37,145 nucleotides of DNA from Verrucomicrobiota bacterium. Its GTDB lineage: Bacteria > Verrucomicrobiota > Verrucomicrobiia > Verrucomicrobiales > DEV007. The notes under the pieces were generated by a model that ran no database searches, was not told the DNA's origin, and saw only the letters and a list, made by a program, of their open reading frames with translations. Made by a program: the position numbers and the translations under genes. Location: NCBI GenBank assembly GCA_002862135.1, contig PKCI01000078.1, forward strand, positions 1 through 37,145, given 5' to 3'. Position 1 is the stretch's first letter. Each line of letters opens with the position of its first letter. This document shows positions 25,697 through 35,127 of the stretch, in pieces.

Positions 25697-27577
25697 ATGA
25701 TTGGGAACCTCAAGAGACGCTTGACTGTTGCCTGTGTTGCCCTGGTGATGCTTCTCTCTGCCCTCAGTGGACGCCTGATTTACATCGAGTTGTTCCGCGC
25801 TGAGGATTTGAGCCTGCTTGCACGTAAACGCTACGAGTATAAAGAGTTTTTGCCCGGGCAGCGTGGTCGCATATATGACAGTTCGGGTGAATTATTGGCA
25901 AGGAATCAGACTGTTTACTCGCTGGTTGTTGATTGTTTCCACCTCAAGGACCAGGGGTTTGCTTGCGCGGGTGTCGCTGCTAAAGAGGGGCTGAAAGCTC
26001 ACGAGGTTCGCAAGCAATACCATCCCGACGAGATCCTGGCTCGCTATCGCGAACATGTTGCTGAATCGCTTTCCATGCCACTGCGGATGCCGGTGCAGGA
26101 GTTGGGTCGAAAGCTGCGTGAAAAGACGGTAGGTGAAATCGTTCTCGCGAAAGGAATTGAAGATGACTTCTCACGTCAACTCACAGAGGTGATTCGGGAA
26201 AAGTCGCTGCGAGGTCTTTATCTTCGGAAAGCCGAGCGTCGCTATTATCCGAGTCCGCTCTCATTGACGCAGGTGATTGGCTATGTTGACCAGGATGGTA
26301 TTGGGGTTTCAGGCGTGGAGAAGACCCTCAATGAAGTGCTGACCGGAAAACCTGGGTATCGTTTCTGTGAGCGTGATCGAAAGAGTCGTGAAATTCACGC
26401 CTATCGCGGTCAACAGGTGGATCCAGTGCCGGGCAAGGATGTCTACCTTACAATCAGTATGGCTTTGCAGGAAGTGGTTGAGCGCGAGATGGATGCCGTG
26501 ATTGACAGGTACCGCCCCGAGAAGGCCACTGCTATTTTTATGAACCCGAAGACAGGACAGGTGCTGGCGATGTCTAATCGGCCCCACTACGATCTCAGCA
26601 CTCGGGAAGGCATTCGCGGAATGATGCCCGTGCGTCGAAACATCGCGGTTACTGACCTTTACCAGCCTGGGTCTACCTTCAAGGTTGTCGGCTACGGCGC
26701 TGCGTTTGATTGTGGTCTGGCAACACCAATGACCGAAGTGGATTGCGAGATGGGTGCCTATGACCTTGATGGTTTTGTTCTGAAAGATCATCACCCCTTC
26801 GGCATCCTGACAGCGCAAGTGGCTTTCGCAAAGTCATCTAATATTGGAGCGTATAAGGTGGCTCGCCCTCTTAACCGTTCGGGCTTTCACTCCTATGCCC
26901 AGAAGTTTGGATTCGGTAGCAAGACCGGCATTGAACTCAATGCCGAGCAGTCCGGTTGGATGAGCGAGGTCGAGAGTTGGTCTAAGCCATCCTTCTCGAG
27001 TCGCACGATGGGTTATGAGGTGAGTGTCACACCGATGCAGATGGTGATGGCGTGCAGTGTCATCGCCAATGGCGGAGTCTATCAGCCACCGACAATTATT
27101 GAGAGTGTTCGCGAAGGAGCAACCCATGATGTGCAGATTTTGAAAGGTGACATGAAAGCTGCCCGTAGGGTTCTGAGTGCCAAGGCTGCTGCCCAGGTGC
27201 GCCAGTGTATGATGGAAACGCTTACTGAAATTGGAACGGGCGCCAAGGCTAAACTCCCGGGCTACTCGATGGGAGGTAAGACCGGTACTGCTCGAAAATA
27301 CATCGAAAATGTTGGCTATGTTTCAGGACGTTACACGGCCTCCTTTATGGGGTTTTTGCCAGCCGATGATCCTAAGATCGTCGGGCTGGTGATCGTTGAT
27401 GATCCGAGTTTTACCAATGGTCCGGCCTACGGGGGAAGCGTCGCTGGACCTGTGTTCAAGTCGATAGCGGCTGATGCTGTAAAGATTTTCGGGATCGAGC
27501 CGGATCTTCCGGAAGAAATTGAAGAGGAACGTGAAGCTTCACTTGCGAATTTCAGTGGATTGGAGAGTGAGGGGTGA
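25697..27577 (+). CDS. ftsI: Septal peptidoglycan transpeptidase FtsI (PBP3), class B
   Basis: It crosslinks peptidoglycan at the division septum together with FtsW. The 626-residue protein has one N-terminal transmembrane helix (about 9-29), the dimerisation/pedestal region beginning RGRIYDSSGELLA, and a transpeptidase domain with all three active-site motifs. These are S326TFK in YQPGSTFKV, S380SN, and K528TG in GGKTGTARK. No PASTA domain is visible, unlike some Gram-positive homologues. Start ATG 25697 sits 10 bp after ftsL. Its stop overlaps a possible GTG start of murE, so the genes are tightly coupled. Confidence 0.95.
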   Translation: MIGNLKRRLTVACVALVMLLSALSGRLIYIELFRAEDLSLLARKRYEYKEFLPGQRGRIYDSSGELLARNQTVYSLVVDCFHLKDQGFACAGVAAKEGLKAHEVRKQYHPDEILARYREHVAESLSMPLRMPVQELGRKLREKTVGEIVLAKGIEDDFSRQLTEVIREKSLRGLYLRKAERRYYPSPLSLTQVIGYVDQDGIGVSGVEKTLNEVLTGKPGYRFCERDRKSREIHAYRGQQVDPVPGKDVYLTISMALQEVVEREMDAVIDRYRPEKATAIFMNPKTGQVLAMSNRPHYDLSTREGIRGMMPVRRNIAVTDLYQPGSTFKVVGYGAAFDCGLATPMTEVDCEMGAYDLDGFVLKDHHPFGILTAQVAFAKSSNIGAYKVARPLNRSGFHSYAQKFGFGSKTGIELNAEQSGWMSEVESWSKPSFSSRTMGYEVSVTPMQMVMACSVIANGGVYQPPTIIESVREGATHDVQILKGDMKAARRVLSAKAAAQVRQCMMETLTEIGTGAKAKLPGYSMGGKTGTARKYIENVGYVSGRYTASFMGFLPADDPKIVGLVIVDDPSFTNGPAYGGSVAGPVFKSIAADAVKIFGIEPDLPEEIEEEREASLANFSGLESEG

Positions 27578-27582
27578 ATGGC

Positions 27583-29070
27583 ATGAAGCTGTCTGAAGTT
27601 ATAGATTCTATTCACGTCAAATCGGTTTCCGGGTCGCTGGACGTGGAAGTGTCGGGCATTTTTTACGACTCGCGCCAAGTTATAGAGGGTGGGGTGTTTT
27701 GCGCTCTCATAGGAGAAGGCGCAGACGGTAATGAATACATTGATGCCGCGATCGAGAACGGGGCAGTCGCAATCATTTCCGGTAAATCGCATCCCGGTGA
27801 GTTTCAGAGAACGTGGGTCCGCGTTGCGGACCCACGACTGGCGATGGGGATTGCGTCTGCCAATCTGGAGGACAACCCGAGTCGGAAGATTCCCGTGGTT
27901 GGTGTGACCGGAACTAACGGTAAGACAACCACAACCTATTTGATTCATCACCTGTTCAAGTCAGTGCTGCATCGTGCTGGCCTTATTGGTACAATTAACT
28001 ACGTCATCGGTGATGAAGTGAAGGATGCGCCGCATACGACTCCGGAGTCGCCGGATGTGCAACGGTTGCTCCGTGAAATGGTGGACTCTGATTGCCGAGG
28101 TGTCGCCATGGAGGTCTCGTCGCACGGGATTGTTCAAAAGCGGATCGCGGGTGTATCCTTCGACGTCGGTGTGTTCACCAATCTAACCCAGGATCACCTC
28201 GATTTCCACGGTGGGATGCAGAGCTATTTTGAGGCGAAAGCCGCCTTGTTTTCCGGAATGGAAAGCGATGCCGAAAAAGAGGGGATTGCGATCATTAACG
28301 TGGACGACTCTTACGGCGATCGGCTCAAGAAGATGCAGTTTGAGCACCTCAAGGTTTATACCTACGGGCGCTCCGCAAATGCCGATTTCCAGGCTTCGAA
28401 TATTCGCAGCGATTTCAACGGAACCGAGTTTAAGCTTTCGTTTGGCGAACGCAGCTTCCTCGTCCGGATCCCGCTGATCGGTGCTTTTAATGTCTCTAAC
28501 ACCGTTGCCGCGATCGCTTCGGCCTATTCGGTTGGTTTGAATCTTCGTGAAACGGTTGCGAAAATGGTCGATGCTCCCCAGGTTCCGGGACGTCTTGAAG
28601 CAGTGGGTGATCGCCAGATTAACTACCGGGTCTTCGTAGACTATGCTCACACGCCGGATGCTCTCAGCAATGTGCTCGAAACTCTCAGGGCTCTTGGGCC
28701 AAACCGAATTATCACAGTGTTTGGCTGTGGTGGTGACCGTGACGTGCTCAAACGGGCACCCATGGCTAAAGCCGCTGAGGAGGCAAGTGACTTCTGCATC
28801 CTGACATCAGACAATCCGCGAACCGAAGAACCTCAGCAGATCCTTGATGACGCCGAAAAGGGTTTCTCCGGAAGTGGCTACGAGGTAATTGAGGATCGTC
28901 GCCTAGCTATTAAGCGCGCTATTCGTCTCGCAGACGAACGGGATATCGTTCTAATTGCGGGGAAAGGCCATGAGGATTACCAGGAAATCCACGGTGTTCG
29001 CCACAGCTTTGATGACCGCATGATGGCGGTTGGTTTTATTCGTGAAAAAGCAGAAGGGGGCAAGGAATGA
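27583..29070 (+). CDS. murE: UDP-MurNAc-L-Ala-D-Glu--meso-diaminopimelate ligase MurE
   Basis: MurE adds the third amino acid of the stem peptide using ATP. The protein (495 residues from ATG 27583) has the N-terminal UMAG-binding domain (SGIFYDSRQV), the P-loop VTGTNGKTTTT with Lys114, TTPESPDVQ, EVSSHG, and the DNPR motif at 410-413. DNPR marks meso-diaminopimelate specificity, so the wall should be of the DAP type. I prefer ATG 27583 because GAGGGG lies 8 nt upstream; GTG 27574, overlapping the ftsI stop, would add three residues. The C-terminus overlaps murF by 4 bp (ATGA). Confidence 0.96.
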   Translation: MKLSEVIDSIHVKSVSGSLDVEVSGIFYDSRQVIEGGVFCALIGEGADGNEYIDAAIENGAVAIISGKSHPGEFQRTWVRVADPRLAMGIASANLEDNPSRKIPVVGVTGTNGKTTTTYLIHHLFKSVLHRAGLIGTINYVIGDEVKDAPHTTPESPDVQRLLREMVDSDCRGVAMEVSSHGIVQKRIAGVSFDVGVFTNLTQDHLDFHGGMQSYFEAKAALFSGMESDAEKEGIAIINVDDSYGDRLKKMQFEHLKVYTYGRSANADFQASNIRSDFNGTEFKLSFGERSFLVRIPLIGAFNVSNTVAAIASAYSVGLNLRETVAKMVDAPQVPGRLEAVGDRQINYRVFVDYAHTPDALSNVLETLRALGPNRIITVFGCGGDRDVLKRAPMAKAAEEASDFCILTSDNPRTEEPQQILDDAEKGFSGSGYEVIEDRRLAIKRAIRLADERDIVLIAGKGHEDYQEIHGVRHSFDDRMMAVGFIREKAEGGKE

Positions 29071-30434
29071 TGCAGGTCACCCTCGATCGATTGGCCCGCT
29101 GGAGCGACGGGGAACTTCTCCAGGGCGTGCCTTCAAATACGGTGTGTGCTCTGACCACTGATTCCCGCAAGGTGGAGGCCGGCCACGTTTTTCTCGCACT
29201 TAAGGGAGAACGGTTTAATGCGCATGACTTTATTGGCTCCGTCAGCGAGGCAGGTGCCGGCGCGCTGGTCGTCAGTGAACTGACGGCAGACACTGAGACT
29301 TATTCTGGTGGTATTGTCAGAGTAAAAGATCCGCTGCGGTCACTTCAGAAGCTGGCGTTTCATCATCGTCGCAATAGTGAGGGGCTGTTCGTAGTCGGAG
29401 TGACAGGAAGTAACGGAAAGACTTCGACTAAAGACTTTCTCAGCGCAGTGCTTTCAGCAGGCGGCGGCAAGGTGAACCGGACCGCCGGTAATCTGAACAA
29501 CCATATTGGACTTCCTCTCACCATTCTTTCCGGCGACGGGAGCGAGAAATTCGGCGTCTGGGAGATGGGTATGAATCACCCCGGGGAAATCGAGGTGCTG
29601 GCTGAGATCGCTGCTCCGAATGCCGCAGTTATCACCCATATCGGGCGGGCTCATATTGAGCACATGAAGACTCGCGAAGCCATTGCGGAGGAAAAATCAG
29701 AACTGGCCATGGCGGTGCCAGCCAATGGTTTCTGTGCCATGCCGGTCGGAGACGATTTCTACAGCTACGTCAGTGATCGTGTCTTTTGCGAAATGGTCCC
29801 CGTTGGGATCGATGCCGGCGACGTCAGGGCAGAAAACGTCACAGCGATCGATGGAGGGGCGATGAAGTTTGTTCTTCGCTCTGAAATGACAGAGGCCCCT
29901 GAGGTGGTGCTTCCGGTCAAAGGATTGCACATGATCAGTAATGCCCTTCTTGCTGCCGCAGTGGGTCTTCGTCAGGGGATTTCTCCGGATGAAGTCGCAG
30001 AGAAGCTAAGCAATGTCGAATTGAGCGGTGGGCGCCTCCAGGAAAGAACCGCAGGCGGATTTCGTTTTCTTGATGACAGCTACAACGCCAACCCTGATTC
30101 AATGCAGGCGGCTCTCGAGACGCTTAAAGGTTCCGAGGTTGAGGGGCGTCGTGTGGCCGTCCTCGGTTTCATGGGTGAACTCGGTGATTTCGAGAGAGAA
30201 GAGCATTTGAAACTCGGCGAGACCGTTGTCGCGAACGGCATGGACGCACTTATTACTGTAGGTGAACGGGCAGCGCTCATTAGTGAGGGCGCCGCTGACC
30301 TCGAAGAGAATCATCATTTTTCCGATCACGAGGCGGCCACGGAGTTCCTAAACAACTTTCTCAGCGCCGATGATCTCACCCTTGTTAAAGGAAGCCGGGC
30401 GGCAGCTATGGAAAGGGTGATCAACAATCTTTAA
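29067..30434 (+). CDS. murF: UDP-MurNAc-tripeptide--D-alanyl-D-alanine ligase MurF
   Basis: MurF completes the cytoplasmic pentapeptide precursor by adding D-Ala-D-Ala. In 455 residues it shows an N-terminal substrate domain (ALTTDSRKVEAGHVFLALKGE), the ATP loop VTGSNGKTSTK with Lys118, the motif NRTAGNLNNHIGLP that is characteristic of MurF, and DDSYNANPDSM. The start ATG at 29067 overlaps the murE stop in an ATGA arrangement. mraY follows 15 bp later. No ddl gene is present nearby, so D-Ala-D-Ala must be made by a gene elsewhere. Confidence 0.96.
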   Translation: MMQVTLDRLARWSDGELLQGVPSNTVCALTTDSRKVEAGHVFLALKGERFNAHDFIGSVSEAGAGALVVSELTADTETYSGGIVRVKDPLRSLQKLAFHHRRNSEGLFVVGVTGSNGKTSTKDFLSAVLSAGGGKVNRTAGNLNNHIGLPLTILSGDGSEKFGVWEMGMNHPGEIEVLAEIAAPNAAVITHIGRAHIEHMKTREAIAEEKSELAMAVPANGFCAMPVGDDFYSYVSDRVFCEMVPVGIDAGDVRAENVTAIDGGAMKFVLRSEMTEAPEVVLPVKGLHMISNALLAAAVGLRQGISPDEVAEKLSNVELSGGRLQERTAGGFRFLDDSYNANPDSMQAALETLKGSEVEGRRVAVLGFMGELGDFEREEHLKLGETVVANGMDALITVGERAALISEGAADLEENHHFSDHEAATEFLNNFLSADDLTLVKGSRAAAMERVINNL

Positions 30435-30449
30435 TCGCAACGACCACTC

Positions 30450-31562
30450 ATGTTGTATTTTCTTCATCTACTGAAAGATTCATCTGAATGGCTGGATCCA
30501 CTCAATGTTTTCCAGTATCAGACGTTTCGCGCGGCCGGAGCGTGTCTGACTGCTTTTCTGCTGACGGTGCTTTTCGGAAACAAGGTCATCCTTAAACTGG
30601 TCTCGCTCAAAGTTGGGCAGCCGATCAGAACGAGGGAAGAGGTTAACGAACTCGCCGAATTGCACGGTGGTAAGGCAGGGACGCCTACAATGGGCGGCGT
30701 GTTGATCGTTGGCGCGGTGCTAATCTCAGCTTTGCTTTGGGCTCGCCCTACTAATCCGTTTGTTCACGCTTTGATCTTTGTCACGCTAGGTACTGGCGTT
30801 CTTGGATTCGTCGATGACCTCCTCAAGGTTAGTAAGAAGAATTCGGTTGGGGTTCGCGGAAAAGTGAAACTCATCGTGCAATGCGTGGTTTCGTTTATTG
30901 CGGTTGGCTATCTCTACGCACACTCTGATACTGCCGATTACATTGCGCAGCTTTATCTGCCTTCGATCAAAGCTCCAGTCATTGAGGATATGGGGATCTT
31001 TACCTTCGTTCTTCTTCCTATTGTGATTGTCGGTTGTTCGAATGCAGTGAACCTGACGGATGGACTGGATGGGCTTGCCGCGGGATGTACGGTTACCACT
31101 GCGATGGCATACGCCATTCTCAGCTATGTCGCAGGCCATCAGATCATCGGAGAAGACTATCTTGGGGTTCCTTTCAATCGCTATGCTGGCGAAGTTTCCA
31201 TTTTCTGCACTGCTCTAGTTGGGGCTGGCCTAGGGTTTCTCTGGTTCAATTGCTATCCGGCCAAGGTTTTCATGGGGGACACCGGTTCACTCGCAATTGG
31301 GGGAATGCTTGGAACCATTGCCATCTGCTGCAAGCAGGAATTACTCCTCATCATTGTTGGCTTCGTTTTTGTGATGGAGGCGGTCTCCGTGATTCTTCAG
31401 GTGGCCAGCTTCAAACTGACAGGTAAGCGCATTTTTAAGATGTCTCCGATTCACCACCACTTCGAGTTGATGGGCTGGGCGGAGAGTAAGGTAATTAACC
31501 GATTTTGGATCATTTCCATCATTTCGGCCATGGTCGGGTTAATGACATTGAAGCTTCGGTAA
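30450..31562 (+). CDS. mraY: Phospho-MurNAc-pentapeptide transferase MraY
   Basis: This integral membrane enzyme transfers phospho-MurNAc-pentapeptide to undecaprenyl phosphate, giving lipid I. The 370-residue protein has about ten hydrophobic segments and the family motifs. They are GGKAGTPTMGG, the Asp pair in FVDDLLKVSKKNSVG, NAVNLTDGLDGLAAG, FMGDTGSLAIGG and HHHFELMGW. ATG 30450 places the first helix correctly. Its stop codon is immediately followed by the murD ATG without a gap. Confidence 0.97.
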   Translation: MLYFLHLLKDSSEWLDPLNVFQYQTFRAAGACLTAFLLTVLFGNKVILKLVSLKVGQPIRTREEVNELAELHGGKAGTPTMGGVLIVGAVLISALLWARPTNPFVHALIFVTLGTGVLGFVDDLLKVSKKNSVGVRGKVKLIVQCVVSFIAVGYLYAHSDTADYIAQLYLPSIKAPVIEDMGIFTFVLLPIVIVGCSNAVNLTDGLDGLAAGCTVTTAMAYAILSYVAGHQIIGEDYLGVPFNRYAGEVSIFCTALVGAGLGFLWFNCYPAKVFMGDTGSLAIGGMLGTIAICCKQELLLIIVGFVFVMEAVSVILQVASFKLTGKRIFKMSPIHHHFELMGWAESKVINRFWIISIISAMVGLMTLKLR

Positions 31563-32888
31563 ATGGAACTAACGGGTAAGAAAGTGGCTGTGTTAGGTGC
31601 AGGCGGTAGCGGGTTCGCTGCTGCTGCACTGGCGATCAGTCATGGGGCCACGGTTGCCGTGTACGACAGCGGTGATGAGTCGAGGCTAGCCTCTGCCGTT
31701 GACCGCTTTGCCGGGATAGGTGTGGTTCTGACCTGTGGCGAGGAAGCGTTGTCCCCGGGGCGAAAATTTGACGTGACCGTCATTAGTCCGGGAATTGATG
31801 AACGCTGGCCGATTGCTCAAGCGTTCATTGAGGTTTCCGATGAGTTTATTGGTGAGATTGAGTTGGCCGATCGCCTGAATGATATTCCAGTGATTGCAGT
31901 TACCGGGACCAACGGGAAAACAACAACGACCAGCTTGATCACAGATATGATCAACGGTGGAGGGAAACACGCGGTTGCAGCGGGCAACATCGGTCGTCCT
32001 TACAGTGATGTTGTTCTCTCTGGTCAGTCCTTTGACTGGATTGTTCTCGAGGTGAGCTCCTTTCAATTGGAAACGATCCGTAGCTTCAGTCCTGAGGTTG
32101 CAGTTTGGATGAATTTTGCGCCTGATCATCTTGATCGCTACGAAAGCCTCGAGGATTACCGCCAGGCAAAGCTGCGAATCTTTAAGAACGCAGGAGAGGG
32201 AAAGTTGGCGGTCTGCAAACTTGAGGATAATGTCGGGGGCGCCTGGGAGCGTAAGACTTTTTCCGCCTTCGCCGAAGGGGGAGACTTTCGATACAAGGGC
32301 GGCTTGATTCACCATGATGCTACTAGCCGGTCCTTCGATTTTTCCAAAGCTGATCTCCAGGGGAAACATAACGCCGAAAATGTGATGGCTGCCCTGGCTG
32401 TCGCCGATCGCATTGGCCTTGAGTGGGGAGCGGTCGCGAAGGCTGTCTTGAGCTTCGAGGCTCCGGCTCACCGTTGTGAGAAGGTGGGTGAAATTGATGG
32501 AGTACTTTTTCTAAATGATTCCAAGTCCACCAATCTACACTCTCTCGAGAGTGCTCTAGCGGGACACGAGAACCCAATTGTCCTGATAGCCGGAGGGAAG
32601 CAGAAAGGGCTGAATTTTGATCAACTGACTGAACTGATTCGCGAAAAGGTAAAGTCGGTTATCTGCATCGGAGAGATTGCTGACGACATTTCGAAGTTTT
32701 GGAGCCCGGTCGTCCAATGCCAAGTGGCAAGTAATCTGAACGAAGCAGCCCGATTGGCAGTTGGTGAGGCCGAACGCGGTGATATTGTCCTCTTTTCTCC
32801 AGGGACCTCGAGTTACGACATGTTTTCTGGGTATGAAGCCAGAGGCGAGGCGTTCAAGAGCGCGGTGAATAATCTTCACGGTCTCTAA
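31563..32888 (+). CDS. murD: UDP-MurNAc-L-alanine--D-glutamate ligase MurD
   Basis: MurD adds D-glutamate to UDP-MurNAc-L-Ala in the cytoplasm. The 441-residue protein has an N-terminal dinucleotide-like fold (KVAVLGAGGSGFAAA), SPGID, the P-loop VTGTNGKTTTT with Lys119, GNIG, EVSSFQLE, NFAPDHLDRY, NDSKSTN and the C-terminal SPGTSSYDMF. All are MurD hallmarks. It starts at the base after the mraY stop. murC, which normally supplies its substrate and often lies downstream, is not in this window. Confidence 0.96.
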   Translation: MELTGKKVAVLGAGGSGFAAAALAISHGATVAVYDSGDESRLASAVDRFAGIGVVLTCGEEALSPGRKFDVTVISPGIDERWPIAQAFIEVSDEFIGEIELADRLNDIPVIAVTGTNGKTTTTSLITDMINGGGKHAVAAGNIGRPYSDVVLSGQSFDWIVLEVSSFQLETIRSFSPEVAVWMNFAPDHLDRYESLEDYRQAKLRIFKNAGEGKLAVCKLEDNVGGAWERKTFSAFAEGGDFRYKGGLIHHDATSRSFDFSKADLQGKHNAENVMAALAVADRIGLEWGAVAKAVLSFEAPAHRCEKVGEIDGVLFLNDSKSTNLHSLESALAGHENPIVLIAGGKQKGLNFDQLTELIREKVKSVICIGEIADDISKFWSPVVQCQVASNLNEAARLAVGEAERGDIVLFSPGTSSYDMFSGYEARGEAFKSAVNNLHGL

Positions 32889-32914
32889 TCAATTAATAAC
32901 AAACAACAAAAATA

Positions 32915-33676
32915 ATGAGCAACAAAAGAAGAAATCGAAGAACAGCGAAGGGAGCCCGCCACAGCGCCCTTGGTCGTGCACGGGCGCAAACCAAGCTCTC
33001 GGCAAATGTAACTGAAGAGCAGGACTGGTACCTCGACACACCTGACGTGCGTCTGAGTCGGATCTTCAGTATTGTGCTAATCCTTCATGCGATCGCAATC
33101 GGAGGTATGATGGCTTTCAAGATGGTTGATAAGGCGTCCGCTGAAACCGGCATTACAATAAGTTCGGCGCGCGAGACTTTCGGTGATGCGGTGCAGGAAA
33201 AGCGCGCTCCGGCCGCTTTGGTTCCGAGCGACAGGCAGAATCGTGTCGAGAACGTGGCTCGTATCGCTCCTCCGACACCTCTTCGTCAGGACCCTAACAA
33301 AAAATTTCAGTACAAAGTCGAGGCGGGGGACACACTCCCTGAAATTGCGAGGTCCCTCAATGTCAGTGCTGATGCTCTTCGTAAGGAGAATTCCATTATT
33401 TCTGACAATGAGCTTTATCCCGGCCGATGGCTCAACATTTCGCAGAAGGAAGCGGTAGCCTTAGCAACTCCAGTTGAAGCTCCGGCTCAGCCTCAGGTAG
33501 ACCGACCAGCTGCTCCGGCTCGTCCGACCACATACACCGTAAAGTCAGGTGATACGGCGTGGGCTATTTCCCGCCAGCTCGGGGTGTCTTTCAACGAACT
33601 CATGCAGTTGAACGGTATCGATAGCCCCGAGACTCTCCAGATCAATCAAGTGCTCCGCGTCCCTGCGGGAAACTAA
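32915..33676 (+). CDS. Membrane-anchored protein with two LysM domains
   Basis: This 253-residue protein has a basic cytoplasmic N-terminus (about 45 residues), one transmembrane helix (about 48-68, RIFSIVLILHAIAIGGMMAF) and a Pro-rich spacer. Two LysM peptidoglycan-binding modules follow: about 133-176 (YKVEAGDTLPEIA... NELYPGRWLNI) and 207-251 (YTVKSGDTAWAIS... QINQVLRVP). No catalytic domain follows, so it probably binds the wall rather than cutting it. It is set 26 bp after murD and 51 bp before ftsW, in the position of a division or wall-synthesis partner. The helix and LysM calls are firm; a septal role is inference from context. Confidence 0.88.
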   Translation: MSNKRRNRRTAKGARHSALGRARAQTKLSANVTEEQDWYLDTPDVRLSRIFSIVLILHAIAIGGMMAFKMVDKASAETGITISSARETFGDAVQEKRAPAALVPSDRQNRVENVARIAPPTPLRQDPNKKFQYKVEAGDTLPEIARSLNVSADALRKENSIISDNELYPGRWLNISQKEAVALATPVEAPAQPQVDRPAAPARPTTYTVKSGDTAWAISRQLGVSFNELMQLNGIDSPETLQINQVLRVPAGN

Positions 33677-33727
33677 GCCGGCTCTTTGGTATTGGATTTC
33701 CGTGCCCACTTAAAACTTTCCACTCAC

Positions 33728-34876
33728 ATGCATCGCAAGAGTCTGATCCTTCTGCTTTCCTCAGTTTCCTTTCTGGTGATCGTTGGCCTCGTTATGCTCA
33801 TCAGTACCTGTGTTTTCAATGCCAATGCTAACGCCGCAGACGGCTATCGTGAGGCAAAGAAACAGGGTTTCTGGTTGTTTCTGGGAATTGGTGTGTGTGT
33901 GGGGGCTGCCTTGACGGATTACCGTTTCTGGAAAAAGCGGAACTGGATGCTATACGCGGGAGTGGTATTGCTCCTCGTTCTCTGTTTTGTCCCCGGAGTG
34001 GGACGTGAAATTAACGGGGAATCCCGTTGGATAGAAATCGGAGCCCTGCGCCTTCAGCCTTCTGAATTCGCAAAGATTTCGGTGATTGTCTTTCTGGCCT
34101 ATTGGTTTTCCCGTCATCCAGATGGTGGAAATCATTTCATCCGTGGATTCGGTGCACCGCTGGCTTTTGTGGCTCTTCCTCTATTCTTGATTCTATTCGA
34201 AGTCGATATCGGCACCACTGCGGTGCTTTCTGCGACGACGTTACTCATACTTTACGTCGCAGGGTCGAACTGGAAATACCTGACTGGTCTCTGTCTCGCA
34301 GGAGTCGTCGCCTTTATTGGAATGATGCGCTATGCCCCCAACCGGGTTGAGCGGATTATGGCGTTTCTTGATCTGGAAGAGCATCAGAACGAGGCCGGTT
34401 ACCAGCAGTGGTTGTCGCTGATGGCGATCGGCTCTGGAGGCATGACGGGGAGAGGTGTCGGTGAAGGTCGTCTTAAGATGATGTACATGCCATTTGCTCA
34501 TACTGACTTTATCTTTCCAATGATTGGGGAAGAGATGGGAATGGTTTGCACCATTCTGGTGGTGCTGGCTTTTATCTTTCTGGTGTTCTCCGGATTTATC
34601 ATTGGAGCTCATGCGCCCGACCGTTTTGGAACCCTTCTTGCGACTGGCTTGGTGGGCTATATTGGAGTTCAGGCATTCGTGAATATCGGAGTCACAACGG
34701 CGATCCTTCCAAACACAGGCCTTACTTTGCCTTTTGTCAGCTACGGTGGTTCTTCGCTTTTGATTGGTTTTGTCGCTGTGGGCATCCTCATTAATATCTA
34801 TCGCCAAGGAGTCGTTGAAAAAGGCGATGACAAAGATTGGGTGATTCGTCGCAAACGGATTACACCGCGCGCCTGA
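33728..34876 (+). CDS. ftsW: FtsW, SEDS-family septal peptidoglycan glycosyltransferase
   Basis: FtsW polymerises lipid II into glycan strands at the septum, with FtsI. The 382-residue protein has about ten transmembrane helices and SEDS motifs: NGESRWIEIGALRLQPSEFAK, GRGVGEGRLK, FIFPMIGEEMG and LPFVSYGGSSLL. I chose ATG 33728, giving MHRKSLILLL directly before the first helix. A TTG at 33686 would add 14 residues that do not look conserved. It is the last gene of the cluster in this window; murG and murC, which usually follow, are replaced by a tRNA gene on the other strand. Confidence 0.93.
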   Translation: MHRKSLILLLSSVSFLVIVGLVMLISTCVFNANANAADGYREAKKQGFWLFLGIGVCVGAALTDYRFWKKRNWMLYAGVVLLLVLCFVPGVGREINGESRWIEIGALRLQPSEFAKISVIVFLAYWFSRHPDGGNHFIRGFGAPLAFVALPLFLILFEVDIGTTAVLSATTLLILYVAGSNWKYLTGLCLAGVVAFIGMMRYAPNRVERIMAFLDLEEHQNEAGYQQWLSLMAIGSGGMTGRGVGEGRLKMMYMPFAHTDFIFPMIGEEMGMVCTILVVLAFIFLVFSGFIIGAHAPDRFGTLLATGLVGYIGVQAFVNIGVTTAILPNTGLTLPFVSYGGSSLLIGFVAVGILINIYRQGVVEKGDDKDWVIRRKRITPRA

Positions 34877-34995
34877 CCCTTGGGTAGAATCCACTTCAGC
34901 GCCGGCACGGCAAATGCGAAAGGGGGATGCGCGTGTCTCCTGAATCGCCCTTTGAGGCTCGTTCCGAGGGGGAACTGGATAAAGGGGGAAAGGAG

Positions 34996-35068
34996 TGGAC
35001 GGACAGGGACTCGAACCCTGGACCAATTGGTTAAAAGCCAACTGCTCTACCAACTGAGCTATCCGTCC
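34996..35068 (-). tRNA. tRNA-Lys (anticodon UUU)
   Basis: Read on the minus strand, the 73-nt gene folds as a full cloverleaf. It has a 7-bp acceptor (GGACGGA/TCCGTCC), a D-arm GCTC-AGTTGGTA-GAGC, and an anticodon stem GTTGG/CCAAT with loop CTTTTAA (anticodon TTT). The T-arm is CAGGG-TTCGAGT-CCCTG and the discriminator base is A. The 3' CCA is not encoded (the next bases are CTCC), so it must be added after transcription. It lies 59 bp downstream of the HAD hydrolase gene on the same strand. Confidence 0.97.
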
Positions 35069-35127
35069 ACATAGGGAGTCACCGGTGGTCAGCCAGGACG
35101 GGCGCGTAAGGTAATGCGCAAGTCTGA

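Noticed and set aside
34880-35074. A 64-codon plus-strand frame ending GTRTLDQLVKSQLLYQLSY
   Set aside because: This is the antisense translation of a tRNA gene, another recurrent false protein.
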